DNA of 64,000 nucleotides, taken from IMG/VR virus record IMGVR_UViG_3300007609_000016, positions 1 to 64,000 of that record. One strand, 5' to 3'. This DNA comes from a virus. Shown piece by piece: positions 35,712 to 44,351 of this stretch. Position 1 is the stretch's first letter. Each line of letters starts with the position of its first letter. A program made the translations under genes and the position numbers. Under the pieces are notes generated by a model. The model made no database searches. It saw only the letters and a program-made list of their open reading frames with translations, and was not told the origin of the DNA.

Positions 35712-36715
35712 TGGCAAATTTGTCAGAAATACTAGGTAAACGAGTTGACATCGCTGATGGCGATATAGGAGATACAGGCCTCGAGCAAGGGCAAATCTTT
35801 GTTTTTACGCCTGCTACTAACGCTACTGACCTTTATGAAGATGGTCAAATTTGTTGGCAAGCACCGAGAACGGGTAAAGTAGTTCTAGAAATATGGGGAG
35901 CAGGCGGATCTACCGGCAGACAATGTTGTTGCGGTGGCGGATCGTTACCTGGAAATGCAGGAGCGTATTCTAAAAAAACTTTTTGTGTTCAAACCGGTTC
36001 TTATATCTGCGGCACAGTTGGCATGAGTTGCGGAAACGCCTCTGCCAGAGATTATAGGGGATGCAGCGAAAGTACATGCATATGCTGGGTAGGAAGAGAT
36101 CTAAATGGATGCATGTGTGCAGAAGGCGGCATGGGAGGTTGTTCAAGGTGTTCTACCAGCACAGCACCTTATTGCTGTTTAGTTCAACGAGGCTACGAAC
36201 ATGTATCTTACGGCAGTAACTGCGGATTGATCTGCAACTGGGTATATGATGCTACTACAGTTACACCTTCATGCAGAGGATTTGCATACGGTGGCGACAT
36301 TAATAAATTTGGCGGGGTTTCCTGCACATCTATTATGCATACTAACCCTAACTGTTATTGCTGTGCTCAATATCATGTTGCTGTACCTCCAGGAATTTTT
36401 TCAGAAGACGGTGCAACTATAACCTTCCAAGGTGAACAAAGTGTAGCCCACGGCGATCACTCAGGTAATCAAACGTTTGCATTTATGCACGGATTAGCTG
36501 TCGCCGGAAAAAATCCAGTGCGTGGCGGATTATACGTAAATGGATGCTGGAGTGGTGCAAACAGACTGTGTGGTTGCTACGAAGATATGGGTTGTTTGCC
36601 TTTTATACCATACGGTATCGGCGGGATGCCAGCACAAGTAAGGCATAGTATCAGAGATCATCCATCACGAGGCGGTCACGGAGCTGTCAGAATTAAATTT
36701 ATAGGAACGAACTAA
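35711..36715 (+). CDS. Cysteine-rich glycine-rich adhesin-like protein 3
   Basis: This 334-aa paralogue with about 26 cysteines shares the family blocks ICWQAP, RQCCCGGG, GNAGAYSKKTF, YRGCSESTCICW, CMCAEGGMGG, YCCL, GLICNW, YGGDIN and GGHGAVRIKFIGTN. The stretch 36488-36580 is almost identical to gene 2 while the flanking sequence is clearly diverged. Start and stop overlap neighbours by one base (TGATG and TAATG), so the four chains are probably made in fixed ratio. Confidence 0.65.
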   Translation: MANLSEILGKRVDIADGDIGDTGLEQGQIFVFTPATNATDLYEDGQICWQAPRTGKVVLEIWGAGGSTGRQCCCGGGSLPGNAGAYSKKTFCVQTGSYICGTVGMSCGNASARDYRGCSESTCICWVGRDLNGCMCAEGGMGGCSRCSTSTAPYCCLVQRGYEHVSYGSNCGLICNWVYDATTVTPSCRGFAYGGDINKFGGVSCTSIMHTNPNCYCCAQYHVAVPPGIFSEDGATITFQGEQSVAHGDHSGNQTFAFMHGLAVAGKNPVRGGLYVNGCWSGANRLCGCYEDMGCLPFIPYGIGGMPAQVRHSIRDHPSRGGHGAVRIKFIGTN

Positions 36716-37722
36716 TGGCAAATCTAAGTCAATTAATAAAAACAAAAAGTGCGTTTGATCCAATTGCTAACGATATCAATATCGAAAAAGGAAAAATTTG
36801 GACATATACACCTGGAACACAACAGACAGAGTTCTTTCAAGGAATTTGTTGGTTCACGCCTCGAGCCGAACCTGGAGAAGAACCGCCCACTGGTACAGTA
36901 ATTATAGAAGCCTGGGGTGCTGCTGGTTCAGGAGCTGCTCTACGGTGTTGCGGATTCGGAACTCCGGGAAATCCACCAGCATACTCTAAAAGAACTTTTC
37001 GTGCAGATTGCGATACTGTAGTTACAGGATTAGTTGGTATGAGTTGCGGAAATGCAGATGCAACTAACTTTAGAGGATGTAGTTGTCCAACTGAACTTTG
37101 TATCGAAAACGCCACGGACATTTCGGATGTATGCATGTGCGTAATGGGCGGCCGAGGCGGACAATCATACTGTAATGCAGGAAGTGCGAGTTTGTTAACA
37201 TGTTTTTCAGATGAAGGATTTAGTGTTACAGAAACCATTGACGGATGCGGGTATGTTTGCAATCATTGTGCAGAAGTTGACTGGATAGCAAAAGCGTACG
37301 GCGGCGACGTTAATGTTGACGGCGGCATCTCAAGAATTGGAATTTTTAGTTGTGATTCTGGTGAGCAATGCTGTATGATAGCTTACCCGGTAACATCAAA
37401 CAACATGTTTTCCGAAGAAGGTGTAGAACTTACCGTACAAATCGGAGAAAACTTCGATACAGCTCGTGGCGGCGCCCAACATGTTATGCCTTATTTCTTA
37501 GCTTTGGGTGCTGCAACCAAAAGCCCGACAGTTGGAATGAGCTATTCCGCATGCTATGATGCAGGCGGCAGATGGTGCAGCTGTTATCAAGCAACTGGGT
37601 GTACTCCGTATTTGGGAGCTGGAGTTCCTGGGTTAGGTGCATTACCGTGTAGCGGTATTTGCGATCACGGTATGAGAGGCGGCCACGGAGCCGTTAGAAT
37701 AAGGTTTATAAGAGATGAATGA
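36715..37722 (+). CDS. Cysteine-rich glycine-rich adhesin-like protein 4
   Basis: This 335-aa paralogue with about 24 cysteines is the most diverged of the four, closer to gene 1 in its start (EKGKIWTYTPG) and in PTELC and DWIAKAYGGDVN. It carries an extra acidic segment near the N-terminus (EPGEEPPTG) and ends RGGHGAVRIRFIRDE. It overlaps the next gene by 8 bases. Its divergence suggests that genes 1 and 4 are the older copies and 2 and 3 a younger pair. Confidence 0.65.
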   Translation: MANLSQLIKTKSAFDPIANDINIEKGKIWTYTPGTQQTEFFQGICWFTPRAEPGEEPPTGTVIIEAWGAAGSGAALRCCGFGTPGNPPAYSKRTFRADCDTVVTGLVGMSCGNADATNFRGCSCPTELCIENATDISDVCMCVMGGRGGQSYCNAGSASLLTCFSDEGFSVTETIDGCGYVCNHCAEVDWIAKAYGGDVNVDGGISRIGIFSCDSGEQCCMIAYPVTSNNMFSEEGVELTVQIGENFDTARGGAQHVMPYFLALGAATKSPTVGMSYSACYDAGGRWCSCYQATGCTPYLGAGVPGLGALPCSGICDHGMRGGHGAVRIRFIRDE

Positions 37723-38386
37723 TACAAATTTTGAAAAAGAATTCACAATTACAATTCCGGACGAACCATTTAAAGATTCGACCGATCTAGGAAAAACAGT
37801 TACATGCGTTTATCAAGGTCCTAGATATGTAGTTATCGAAGTCGATCCGTACACTGGCAGATGCGAAAGTGCTGTGGGATACTATCGCAAATCGGAAAAT
37901 ATAAACCTAAATAAGTTTTACCGAGGCGACGAGTGCAAAATTATCTTAATTGACGCTGAAGTTAATCCTTTTCCTGCAGCATATATTACCCATCGATATA
38001 GGGTCCCTGATGAAATTGAAAACTACGTTTTCACACACAACGGAGAAGTTACATGGACTTATGATTATCCAGAAAACGGAATAATTGACGATGTATTTGT
38101 TCCTAATCAAATGGTCTATGATTTTTCATCTGAAACATTTAGAAATCCTCCGTTTGTAGATCATGGAATGACCGCTGAAGAGTTTTGGGATGGATTAGAA
38201 AATCTAATAAAATCTTACGAGGACGAAGAATCAGAATCTCAAGAGTGTAAAGACTATATAACAACTCTTAAAAGTCTAAAAACAAATTATGAAGGAATAG
38301 ATCATTGGAAAATTCCATTTCCTATCAATGATCCTTTCATGGATGAAGAAACCCCACCTACACCTCCAGACTCTCCCGAGGATTAA
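37715..38386 (+). CDS. Unknown protein closing the adhesin operon
   Basis: The 223-aa acidic protein (NDTNFEKEFTITIPDEPF) has a beta-rich first half (VTCVYQGPRYVVIEVDPYTGRCES), a helical middle (EEFWDGLENLIKSYEDEES) and a Pro/Glu tail ending TPPDSPED. It begins 8 bases inside the fourth cysteine-rich gene and is followed by a strong terminator, so it belongs to that operon. The position recalls fibre-assembly chaperone genes that follow adhesins (T4 gp38/gp57A type), but no sequence link is visible. Confidence 0.55.
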   Translation: MNDTNFEKEFTITIPDEPFKDSTDLGKTVTCVYQGPRYVVIEVDPYTGRCESAVGYYRKSENINLNKFYRGDECKIILIDAEVNPFPAAYITHRYRVPDEIENYVFTHNGEVTWTYDYPENGIIDDVFVPNQMVYDFSSETFRNPPFVDHGMTAEEFWDGLENLIKSYEDEESESQECKDYITTLKSLKTNYEGIDHWKIPFPINDPFMDEETPPTPPDSPED

Positions 38387-38392
38387 TCTACC

Positions 38393-38420
38393 AAAGCCGA
38401 TATTAAGTATCGGCTTTTTT
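38393..38420 (+). terminator. Intrinsic terminator after the adhesin operon
   Basis: AAAGCCGATA (38393-38402) pairs with TATCGGCTTT (38408-38417) across TTAAG, continuing into TTT. It separates the fibre region from the sugar-modification pair. Confidence 0.9.
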
Positions 38421-38463
38421 ATTGCACAACCAGAAAATATAATTACTAACCTTAAAAACGATA

Positions 38464-38469
38464 TATAAT
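38464..38469 (+). promoter_or_regulatory. Weak -10-like TATAAT before the glycosyltransferase
   Basis: TATAAT lies 24 bases before the ATG, but no convincing -35 box is present at the right distance and no late element is seen. Some promoter is expected here because a terminator closes the previous unit. Confidence 0.3.
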
Positions 38470-38493
38470 GTAGATATCTAAAAGGAATGGTTA

Positions 38494-39429
38494 ATGCAAA
38501 GATCTAAAGCATTTTTTATCAATGGCGGCGCCGGAAGAATAATTTGTTCAATCCCCGCATTTGAAAAATACATTGAAGAATCAGGAGATGAAGATTTTAT
38601 TATCGTAAGCGAAGGCGGAAGCGATATGTTCAAAGGGCATCCTGATTTAGATGGAAAAACTTACGACATTTGGCATAAAAATTTATTTAAAACTCATCTA
38701 TTAAATAGAGATATTGTGTCTCTCGAACCTTACAGAATTTGGGAATACTATAATCAAGAATGTAGCCTTTCTCAAGCTTTTGATATTCAAATAAACGAAA
38801 AAGGTGTTCGCGAACTACCAAAACCTAAATTAATTCTGTCAAAAGATGAAATGCTTACCGGGCGACATGTAATAAGCGAAGTTAAAAAACAAGTAAAAAA
38901 AGACAAAGTAGTAGTATTTCAGCCGTTCGGACGAAGTATAGAATACATCGACGAAACATTGGTTGATAAAACTGGTAGAAGCTTTGAACTTAAAGACATC
39001 AAAAAAATAATTAAAGGACTACAAAAGAAAGGATATGCTGTGATTCTTATGGCAGAATTTAAAGTTGATTTTTCTGATGCTAATTTAGTTGACGAAGTAG
39101 CAATGCCAGAGCAGATATCGTTAAGACACTGGGCAGGCGTCATAAAATATGCTGATAAGTTTTTAGGTTGTGATAGTGTAGGTCAACATATATCATATGC
39201 ATTAGAAAAGGAAACTATAGTAGTTACAGGCTCAACATACCCTGTAAATGTTTCATATCCGAATACAGACAATGTTGAAATTTTGGATATGGGAGAATAT
39301 GATCGTGAATACAGTCCTATCCGTATAACACACGACGAAGCAACAGATAGGAAAAATGAAAATATAATGTCAATGACTGACGAAATTATAGATTTAGTGG
39401 TCGACCACGTAAGCGGTAAAAAGGGCTAA
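38494..39429 (+). CDS. GT9 / heptosyltransferase-like glycosyltransferase
   Basis: The 311-aa protein has a GT-B layout like ADP-heptose:LPS heptosyltransferases. An N-terminal glycine motif (INGGAGRIICSIPAFEKY, about 8-25) is followed by the inter-domain VVVFQPFGRS (about 140-150). The donor-binding-like AGVIKYADKFLGCDSVGQH (about 213-232) then precedes YALEKETIVVTGST. The GxDS/GxxH segment matches the GT9 pattern. It would transfer a sugar, but donor and acceptor are unknown. It lies 10 bases before a carbamoyltransferase, and the two form a unit inserted between adhesin and fibre genes. AAAGGAA precedes the start. Confidence 0.65.
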   Translation: MQRSKAFFINGGAGRIICSIPAFEKYIEESGDEDFIIVSEGGSDMFKGHPDLDGKTYDIWHKNLFKTHLLNRDIVSLEPYRIWEYYNQECSLSQAFDIQINEKGVRELPKPKLILSKDEMLTGRHVISEVKKQVKKDKVVVFQPFGRSIEYIDETLVDKTGRSFELKDIKKIIKGLQKKGYAVILMAEFKVDFSDANLVDEVAMPEQISLRHWAGVIKYADKFLGCDSVGQHISYALEKETIVVTGSTYPVNVSYPNTDNVEILDMGEYDREYSPIRITHDEATDRKNENIMSMTDEIIDLVVDHVSGKKG

Positions 39430-39439
39430 TAGGAAAAAT

Positions 39440-41224
39440 ATGAAAAAAGATATATGGATTGCTGGCATTGCTAGAGGACACAACGCAGGAGTTTGTCTTT
39501 TAAAAAATGACGAAATTGTGTTTAGTATTGAAGAAGAAAGATTTTCAAGGCAAAAATACGATGGAGGCCCTTATGCTTCTATGATGAAAATATTAGAGTA
39601 TACTGATCGTTTAGACTATTTGGTCGTGGCTCATACACAGACATTAAAAGATTCAGCTGGACATGTTGATTATACAGGAGACGATGTATATACCGGACTA
39701 GCCAGAAAACTAGGGCTGATTGAAAGAAAATGCGATATTCACAATCATCCTCAGGTTATCGATCTTAGCACACAACATCATAAGCTTCATGCAGCTTGTG
39801 CTTTTTACAGGTCTGGGTTCGAAACAGCTGCCGCTGTAATCGTGGACGGCGCCGGAACTTTTATTCCATTAAAAGTTATGGACGAAACAACTGTAGGCTG
39901 GGAAACAGAAACAGTGTTCCAATGTTCTCCACCGCATGAATTTAAAACAGTGTATAAACACATCGGAACTAGAGGCCCGCATTGGGGTTCAATTTCAGAA
40001 ACTACCGACGATGACAATCACGTGTACGAAGCGATCGTTACAGATAGAGCTGGCATTGTAAAAGTTTACGAAGCTGTAACTCAATATTGCGGATTTTCGC
40101 CAATCGAGGCAGGAAAAACTATGGGACTTTTTCCGTATGGCGAATCCAATGACAATATACCCCAATTATTTGATGACAGTGCTGTTATGCCTCTCGCAAA
40201 TAGAAATATTATAATTCCGACGTATCCGAACGCAGCTGTAGTAAATTCTGAAATTTTTAAAGAACTTGCATTTGATCCTGATGAAAATTACGAAGACTTA
40301 TCAAAACTTAAAAATCGTAGAGATTTAGCATATGCTTGTCAAAAAGAAACACAAGAACAAGTTTTAAAATTAATAGAACGTGCAGTTGAAATTACAGGAG
40401 AAACAAATGTAGTTTTAAGCGGAGGTTATGCATTAAACTGTGTTGCTAACTATTATTATTTAGATGCACTAAAAGATAAAGGAATTAATCTTTATGTTGA
40501 GCCAGTGTCTAGTGATGCAGGAACAGCAATCGGTGCTGCGATGTTACAGTATTATCGATATACTGGAATGTTTAAAAATCAAGGAAGGAAAGAAGATTTA
40601 TACTTAGGACCTGCTTATGATTTTACCGACGATGCCTTTGAAAAAGTATCTAAAAAATATAATGCAACATTAGAATCAGCATCAAACAGTGATGTTATAG
40701 ATCTATTAACCAGTAAAAATATTGTTGCTGTGTTCCAAGGAAGATCAGAAAACGGTCCACGTGCGCTTGGTAATAGAAGTTTAATTTTTGATCCCTCTTA
40801 TACCGATGCAAAAGATTATGTGAATGCAGTAAAACGCAGAGAATATTTCCGTCCGTTTGCAGGATCTATTTTAGAAGAAGATGCTCACGAGTGGTTTGAT
40901 CTAAGAGGGATGGATTCATCACCTAGTATGATGTATGCTGTAAACTGCCATAAAGGAATTGAAGAAAAAATTCCAGGTATTATTCATGTAGATGGTACAT
41001 GCAGAATACAAACAGTCAATAAAGAGCAAAACCCATTATACTATGATCTAATTAAAGATTTTAAAGATAGAACTGGAGTTCCGATTGTGTTTAATACCAG
41101 TTTTAATTTAGGAGGAGAACCTCTGGTCGAAACCTTAGAGGATGCGCTTTGGACCTTGCAAGAAAGCGAAATTGAGTATCTGTATTTGCCAGAATATCAA
41201 AAGTTGTTTACGGTTAAAAATTAA
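39440..41224 (+). CDS. Carbamoyltransferase, NodU/CmcH/TobZ family
   Basis: This full-length 594-aa enzyme has the N-terminal Kae1/YrdC-related motif GIARGHNAGVCLL, the metal-binding TQHHKLHAACAFYRSGF (His-His-x-x-His, about 114-128) and VIVDGAGTF. Further blocks are VLSGGYALNC (about 326-335), the end-domain FQGRSENGPRALGNRS (about 432-447) and FRPFAGSI. NSxFN-type GVPIVFNTSFNLGGEPLV lies near the C-terminus. The family moves a carbamoyl group from carbamoyl phosphate through carbamoyl-AMP onto a hydroxyl of a sugar or antibiotic. With the neighbouring GT9-like enzyme it may decorate a virion glycan, a cell-surface sugar or a modified base. All key blocks look intact. Confidence 0.88.
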   Translation: MKKDIWIAGIARGHNAGVCLLKNDEIVFSIEEERFSRQKYDGGPYASMMKILEYTDRLDYLVVAHTQTLKDSAGHVDYTGDDVYTGLARKLGLIERKCDIHNHPQVIDLSTQHHKLHAACAFYRSGFETAAAVIVDGAGTFIPLKVMDETTVGWETETVFQCSPPHEFKTVYKHIGTRGPHWGSISETTDDDNHVYEAIVTDRAGIVKVYEAVTQYCGFSPIEAGKTMGLFPYGESNDNIPQLFDDSAVMPLANRNIIIPTYPNAAVVNSEIFKELAFDPDENYEDLSKLKNRRDLAYACQKETQEQVLKLIERAVEITGETNVVLSGGYALNCVANYYYLDALKDKGINLYVEPVSSDAGTAIGAAMLQYYRYTGMFKNQGRKEDLYLGPAYDFTDDAFEKVSKKYNATLESASNSDVIDLLTSKNIVAVFQGRSENGPRALGNRSLIFDPSYTDAKDYVNAVKRREYFRPFAGSILEEDAHEWFDLRGMDSSPSMMYAVNCHKGIEEKIPGIIHVDGTCRIQTVNKEQNPLYYDLIKDFKDRTGVPIVFNTSFNLGGEPLVETLEDALWTLQESEIEYLYLPEYQKLFTVKN

Positions 41225-41246
41225 GATGCATCCTAATGTATCTTAA
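41221..41246 (+). terminator. Hairpin overlapping the carbamoyltransferase stop
   Basis: TTAAGATGCAT (41221-41231) pairs with ATGTATCTTAA (41236-41246) with one G-U pair, an 11-bp stem with a 4-base loop. It includes the TAA stop. There is no clean U-tract, so it may be a pause or stability hairpin ahead of the next late promoter. Confidence 0.5.
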
Positions 41247-41273
41247 TAGTGGTGTTCGATAACTGTAAAAAGT

Positions 41274-41281
41274 AATAAATA
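41274..41281 (+). promoter_or_regulatory. Late element AATAAATA, 4 bases before ATG
   Basis: AATAAATA is followed by CAGT and the ATG at 41286. No Shine-Dalgarno sequence precedes the ATG. Predicted transcription start is at, or within 1-2 bases of, the start codon. Confidence 0.65.
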
Positions 41282-41285
41282 CAGT

Positions 41286-42824
41286 ATGTCTAAAATTGAA
41301 ACATTTACCGCTGTAAGAATTATTCCTAGAGAATCAGATTTTCTTAATCGTCGTGTTGGAAATCTAGGAGAAATTTTTTATGATCGAGAGTTTGACACAC
41401 TACGACTTTTTGATTCAACTGTAAAAGGCGGTTTAAGCTTAGCCAGAGCAGATTTTTCTAATATAGCAGTTGATACATTTAGAGATAAAATCGTTGAATC
41501 TAATGTATCAACTGTGGTATATAATGTAACTGTTACAGGTCCAGATCCGGACGATTCTACATTATCAAACAAATATAATCTAAATGCAATTTATAACCCC
41601 GAACCGAATTTTGTGGTAGGTTATACATATATATTTGTTCAAGATGATTTAACCAATGTATATTTTCCAAACGGGAATAACACTACTCCTAATCCTCATC
41701 CGTTGAATTTTTCTGCAGATAACATCAACGGTGAGCTCGATGGCGGCACTAGCTACACTACAAATGTAAAATATTTCTTAGATTCGAACGAAGTTACTCA
41801 AGCCGTATACAACAGCGAAGCTTTTAATACAGCTACTTCTAGACAAGTTCGAATACTAGTTACTAATTCGACTCCTGCAATTCTTTATTATTGGTGTAGT
41901 AATCATCAAAACATGGGAAATTCTATTGCTGTTGCAGATCCTGGAATCGGCGAAGGCGGAAGCAGAGTAACAGTTAGCGAGGAAAACCCAGAAGACCCAG
42001 AAAATGGTAATTTATGGCTTGACATGACTACTGGTTATCTTTATGTTTATATAAACGACGGAGACACAGAACAATGGATCCAGCCAGCATTTCCGACATT
42101 TAGTGGTAGCTATAACGACTTAACTGATCTTCCTGTATTATCAAAAGTTAGTGAAACAGGTAGTTATGAAGATATACTAAACACGCCATCTATACCTGAA
42201 AAAGTAAGTGAGCTTGACAATGATCGAGCGTTTTTAACTGAAGTTCCAGAATCAATTTCATCATCGGTATTCTCCACAGATTCGACATTACTAGTCGATG
42301 CCGACCAAGGATTAATTAACACACATACGTTATCACAAGTTTCAGCATCCGATTCTCAAGCATTGGTATGGAACGACGGAAATAGCCGGTGGCAACCAGG
42401 ACTGATAAATGCTGTAAATAATCTCACAGTCTCGGGTGATATTACAATTTCGGGAACAACTATTTTACAGCAAACAGTAGAAAAAATGGCTACCTTAGCA
42501 GACCCGAGTGCTACATCAAATATTGATTTTGAACAGGGATCAGTTTGGTTCTTATATGGTATGACAACCGATTTTACTGTCAATTTTACAAATGTTCCTA
42601 GCAGCATTGACAGTGCTATTACAATTGTGTTACTTTTAAATCAGGGAGCAACTGCTTACTTACCAAATCAAGTTCAAATTGATGGAGCCACACAGACAAT
42701 TCAATGGCAAGACGGAATCGAGCCATCACCTAATAACGAGTCGACAGATGTAATTTCTTTTACACTAATTAACACAGGGTCTACTTGGGAAGTGTTAGGA
42801 TCTATAACAACATATTCATCATAA
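41286..42824 (+). CDS. Virion structural protein with cupredoxin-like segment
   Basis: The 512-aa protein has an N-terminal fibre-type start (GNLGEIFYDREFDTLRLFD). A domain at about 100-216 follows, in which H138 (NPHPLNF) and C204-x2-H207-x2-M210 (YYWCSNHQNMG) match type-1 copper ligand order. Next come a fibre module (ENGNLWLDMTTGYLYVY), a coiled region of SETGSYEDILNTPSIPEKVSEL type common in fibres, and a beta-rich C-terminus. The adjacent gene carries the same H..CxxHxxM pattern. I infer a tail-fibre or neck-whisker-like structural protein. Copper binding is a motif-based proposal only. Confidence 0.65.
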   Translation: MSKIETFTAVRIIPRESDFLNRRVGNLGEIFYDREFDTLRLFDSTVKGGLSLARADFSNIAVDTFRDKIVESNVSTVVYNVTVTGPDPDDSTLSNKYNLNAIYNPEPNFVVGYTYIFVQDDLTNVYFPNGNNTTPNPHPLNFSADNINGELDGGTSYTTNVKYFLDSNEVTQAVYNSEAFNTATSRQVRILVTNSTPAILYYWCSNHQNMGNSIAVADPGIGEGGSRVTVSEENPEDPENGNLWLDMTTGYLYVYINDGDTEQWIQPAFPTFSGSYNDLTDLPVLSKVSETGSYEDILNTPSIPEKVSELDNDRAFLTEVPESISSSVFSTDSTLLVDADQGLINTHTLSQVSASDSQALVWNDGNSRWQPGLINAVNNLTVSGDITISGTTILQQTVEKMATLADPSATSNIDFEQGSVWFLYGMTTDFTVNFTNVPSSIDSAITIVLLLNQGATAYLPNQVQIDGATQTIQWQDGIEPSPNNESTDVISFTLINTGSTWEVLGSITTYSS

Positions 42825-42833
42825 GGAAATAAC

Positions 42834-43721
42834 ATGGCAATAAATTTTCCAGAAAATCCAGAAATATCTGAAACATATATTTTAGACGGAACTACTTGGG
42901 AGTATAACGGATTTGCATGGAATATAGTAACATCTGCTGGTCCTGCTAGTATTCCTGATACCTTTAAGACTATAACAGTTCAGGATCAAGAAGACATTGT
43001 CGCCGATCAAAAAGAAGATGTGTTAACACTTATAGCCGGCGAAAATATAACTATAACAACCAATCCGAATACAGATTCGATTACCATTTCGTCAGCAACA
43101 GTTGACGAAGGCGGCGGAGAAGGTGTACAACAAAATTTATTTTCATCAATTGCGGGAGACACCGGATCGCAAGTTGCATCTTCGCCAACTGATAGTATAA
43201 CGTTTGCTGGAGGTACTGACATTAGTACTTCTGTTGCAGACGGAGTTGTAACTATATCATATACTGGGACACAAGACGGCGGTGGCGGAGCATCTAGTTT
43301 CACAGAATTAACTGATGCACAGACTACTGGATTAACTATTGACGAAATATATTTGCCGGCTATTACAAAATTAATTGTATCAAACAACGGAGCAAGTTCT
43401 TATAGATTTGACCAATACGGATCTACAGATAATCCAGCATTATATGTAATAACAGGAACAACCATCGCATTCAAACTTACCGCGCAAGGACATCCTTTTT
43501 TAATCCAAGATGGCACCGGAAGTAATTACGATACAGGATTAGTACATGTTGCAACAAACGGAACAGTCAGCACCGGAGTAAATGCACAAGGTAAAGATAG
43601 CGGAACGCTATACTGGAAAGTTCCTACCGGATTATCATCGCCGCCTAATTTTAGATACCAATGTTCTATTCATGCATCAATGGTCGGTGCTATTACTATT
43701 AAAAGCATAAGTGCTATTTAA
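42834..43721 (+). CDS. Virion structural protein with C-terminal cupredoxin-like domain
   Basis: This 295-aa protein starts with a fibre module (PENPEISETYILDGTTWEYNGFAW), then a beta-rich middle (DQKEDVLTLIAGENITITTN). Its C-terminal domain (about 175-295) holds GHPFLI (H220) and YQCSIHASMVG (C277, H280, M283). The C-x2-H-x2-M spacing equals that of the amicyanin ligand loop, with the upstream His supplied by GHPF. It follows the previous gene by 9 bases with AAGGAAAT. The 3' end overlaps the convergent minus-strand gene by 8 bases. Likely a fibre or whisker component. Confidence 0.65.
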   Translation: MAINFPENPEISETYILDGTTWEYNGFAWNIVTSAGPASIPDTFKTITVQDQEDIVADQKEDVLTLIAGENITITTNPNTDSITISSATVDEGGGEGVQQNLFSSIAGDTGSQVASSPTDSITFAGGTDISTSVADGVVTISYTGTQDGGGGASSFTELTDAQTTGLTIDEIYLPAITKLIVSNNGASSYRFDQYGSTDNPALYVITGTTIAFKLTAQGHPFLIQDGTGSNYDTGLVHVATNGTVSTGVNAQGKDSGTLYWKVPTGLSSPPNFRYQCSIHASMVGAITIKSISAI

Positions 43722-43962
43722 TTATTTTTTCTATCTTCTTTCGAATTTCTACGATTCTGTGTCTGCTATCTTGGACCATATCGGACAAAGAACCACTAGT
43801 TAACAATCTACTGTGATGATCGTTTATTCTTTTTACCTCAGCCACTAGTGATTTAAGTAATAGTTCAGCTTCACTTTTTATTTTAGGATTTTCTATGATA
43901 TCAATTTTTTCTTTATATTTTTGATATTCTTTTTGAAATCTTTGACTTTTTTCTAAGTTCAT
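43714..43962 (-). CDS. Small coiled-coil protein
   Basis: The 82-aa highly charged, fully helical protein (NLEKSQRFQKEYQKYKEKID) is probably a coiled coil. It is the last gene of the minus-strand gp14-gp15 unit, and its ATG overlaps the stop of the Nudix-like gene. No family recognised; a small assembly factor is possible. Confidence 0.55.
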   Translation of the reverse strand: MNLEKSQRFQKEYQKYKEKIDIIENPKIKSEAELLLKSLVAEVKRINDHHSRLLTSGSLSDMVQDSRHRIVEIRKKIEKIIK

Positions 43963-44351
43963 TATAAATTCAACTCCAGTACTGTTTCGATTTTAGTTTT
44001 AATTATTGCATTATTTAATGTGCTTTTGATACCTAAGTGCAAATTGTTAGGAAGAAAATTTAAATCGCACCAGGATAGTGTTTTAGGCACAGTTGTTAAA
44101 AACTCTTCTTCTACTAAACACACATAGGTACCGAATTCAAATCCTTTATCTTTAGATGTATACAATTCTATGGGTAAAATTTTTCCAGGAGAATATTCTT
44201 TTATAAGAAATTCTGCATCGTTTAGTAACGATTGTTTTCTAGAAAAAGTGGGTACGGTCCATTTTTGTTCTTCTAGTATAAGAAGTATACGACCTGTGTT
44301 TTTAGCTAAAAAGAGTAATCCGGCTCTTTGATTCATACTAGTATGTATCAA
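43962..44351 (-). CDS. Degenerate Nudix-like protein
   Basis: The 129-aa protein opens with AGLLFLAKNTGRILLILEEQKWTVP, the usual first strands of a Nudix domain. It then has TFSRKQSLLNDAEFLIKEYS where the Nudix box (Gx5Ex7REUxEExGU) should be. The REUxEE catalytic core is not present, so hydrolase activity is doubtful. A later FEFGTYVCLVEEEF strand fits the fold. It is coupled by ATGA to the gp15-like gene. It may have been kept as a structural or nucleotide-binding protein. A start at the sixth codon (MNQRAG) is possible. Confidence 0.55.
   Translation of the reverse strand: MIHTSMNQRAGLLFLAKNTGRILLILEEQKWTVPTFSRKQSLLNDAEFLIKEYSPGKILPIELYTSKDKGFEFGTYVCLVEEEFLTTVPKTLSWCDLNFLPNNLHLGIKSTLNNAIIKTKIETVLELNL

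Noticed and set aside
38422-38443. Sigma70 promoter TTGCAC/TATAAT before the glycosyltransferase
   Set aside because: The spacer is only about 10 bases, too short for a functional promoter.
39440-41224. Carbamoyltransferase as a bacterial contaminant or prophage boundary
   Set aside because: Base composition and gene spacing match the flanking phage genes, and T4-type structural genes lie on both sides.
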